Source: Caldifarciminota bacterium
GTDB lineage: Bacteria; Hydrothermota; E44-bin80
DNA length: 5,524 nt
NCBI GenBank assembly: GCA_023127905.1
Contig: JAGMEZ010000179.1
Location: 1-5,524 of the forward strand
Reading direction: 5' to 3'
Shown: one piece after another, positions 4,691-5,524 of the stretch
Layout of the letters: each line of letters begins with the position of its first letter
Numbering within the stretch: position 1 is the stretch's first letter
Notes under the pieces: generated by a model
Databases searched by the model: none
What the model was told of the DNA's origin: nothing
What the model saw: only the letters and a program-made list of their open reading frames with translations
Position numbers and translations under genes: made by a program

Positions 4691-5524
4691 CTACTCTCCC
4701 TTCTCTCGTTTTTGGCGAGTTGCGGTTTCTTCTTTCTCCAGTTTCTCCAAATACTCCTTTATCTTCTTCTCATGTTCCAGGATGAATGCGATGTTCTTGT
4801 GCTCGATCTCGTTTAGAACCGCATCACTGAAATCTTCTCTTGGTTCGTACCAGGCGAATTCCTCGAAATTAGATCGCCAAAAAGGAGTCTTAAAGGGATA
4901 ACCGTGCACAGCATAAATCACATTCCTCATTAATTCAGGATATGCTTCTAGAACTGCCTTATATGTTTTATATCTGCAGGGGATGTTTTTCAGCTCGTCA
5001 ATGTCCACATCTTTCCATAAATTTAGATCATCTTCAGTATATAACTTGCTGTTCCCTTCATACCAGTTTTCTGGTTCGTCATGAAAATCCGGCTCACAGT
5101 AATCAACGCAACTAACCTCTTCCGCACAATTGCCAACCCAATCTTTAATTATATCATTCTTTGTATCATAGCACGAGAAAGACGCAGTTTTAATTACAAT
5201 ATCTTCTTTTGGTTCTACATCTTCAATTCTCCAAGCAAGGGTGTGGTTATTAAGCCAGTAATAACCTTTAGGTTGAATAAATAGGTGGCGAGTATCTTGC
5301 CACCCTTTATCCTCAATGTTACATTCGCCCCAAAATTCATAATAAATATCTATTCTTTCAGGCGTTCCTGCCCACAGACTTTCCAGTTTTAGACCATATA
5401 CAAATTTTGAAGGATAGTCAATTTGCAATATTTCTGGAAATGAAAAATAAAAATTATATACTGAGTACCAACTTACTTTCTGCTTTACATATACTATTTT
5501 CCTTTCGTGTGGCTGGAATTTTAT
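4691..5524 (-). CDS. DUF4424-like/YARHG exported protein, paralogue 3 (5' end beyond window)
   Basis: The frame is open to the right edge with 277 residues visible. A TTG at 5428 has been a possible start, but the frame continues upstream without a stop and the protein aligns with the middle of its paralogues, so the gene is 5'-truncated by the window. Visible parts: a segment like the second half of the DUF4424-like region, with SLWAGT near 49-54 matching the W-x-G motif and KGYYW...LAWRIEDVEPKEDI near 86-109; a linker with several cysteines; and a YARHG domain at about 183-250, with YAVHGYPF at 194-201, FAWYEP near 213-218 and NEIEHKNIAFI. The charged tail EYLEKLEKEETATRQ may form a short helix. 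The C-terminus carries the ribosome binding site of the next gene. Export is inferred from the paralogues because the signal peptide lies outside. Function unknown. Confidence 0.85.
   Translation of the reverse strand: MKFQPHERKIVYVKQKVSWYSVYNFYFSFPEILQIDYPSKFVYGLKLESLWAGTPERIDIYYEFWGECNIEDKGWQDTRHLFIQPKGYYWLNNHTLAWRIEDVEPKEDIVIKTASFSCYDTKNDIIKDWVGNCAEEVSCVDYCEPDFHDEPENWYEGNSKLYTEDDLNLWKDVDIDELKNIPCRYKTYKAVLEAYPELMRNVIYAVHGYPFKTPFWRSNFEEFAWYEPREDFSDAVLNEIEHKNIAFILEHEKKIKEYLEKLEKEETATRQKREKGE

Noticed and set aside
4548..4901. Plus-strand open frame of 117 codons
   Set aside because: It spans the antisense of the lipoprotein start and the YARHG tail, both well supported; its serine- and phenylalanine-rich composition is a shadow effect.

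Overview
The window reads as a piece of an uncultivated, AT-leaning (about 40% GC by eye) Gram-negative-type bacterium. The support is several signal peptides, a probable lipoprotein with a carboxypeptidase-regulatory-like domain, and secreted proteins that look like DUF4424 and YARHG families. The style resembles candidate-phylum genomes (WOR-3, Cloacimonadota or related FCB groups), but that placement is an impression and cannot be proven here. All recognised genes are on the minus strand, so transcription runs from right to left.

Right end (5524 to 4255): the 3' part of a gene for an exported DUF4424-like protein with a C-terminal YARHG domain. It is followed one base later by a small lipoprotein gene whose ribosome binding site lies in the last codons of the upstream gene. 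Middle right (about 3866 to 4254): a gene-free spacer filled with successive hairpin repeats. Middle (3808 to 2803): a two-gene cassette in which a winged-helix plus nucleotidyltransferase (MNT) protein overlaps a HEPN-domain protein, a toxin-antitoxin-type pair. It has a near-consensus promoter overlaid by two 21-bp direct repeats. Middle left (2802 to 2411): a second gene-free spacer with a long nested imperfect palindrome of CCCGT/ACGGG units, then a strong extended -10 promoter, then what looks like the orphaned tail of a lost gene. Left end (2410 to 1): two tandem genes for further DUF4424-like exported proteins. The first is complete with a YARHG domain; the second is cut by the window edge.

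The three exported proteins are paralogues. They share a middle 'W.G.I' segment and an 'EGY...W...EPD/EPK' segment, and at least two end in YARHG. The two left copies are also alike at the DNA level (68 of 87 bases without gaps in one stretch). The layout suggests one family cluster of envelope or secreted proteins plus a lipoprotein, later interrupted by a MNT-HEPN cassette flanked on both sides by the same class of palindromic repeat. The function of the exported proteins is unknown. The cassette is best read as a self-regulated toxin-antitoxin-like module, although its HEPN member carries tyrosine where the usual catalytic histidine sits.
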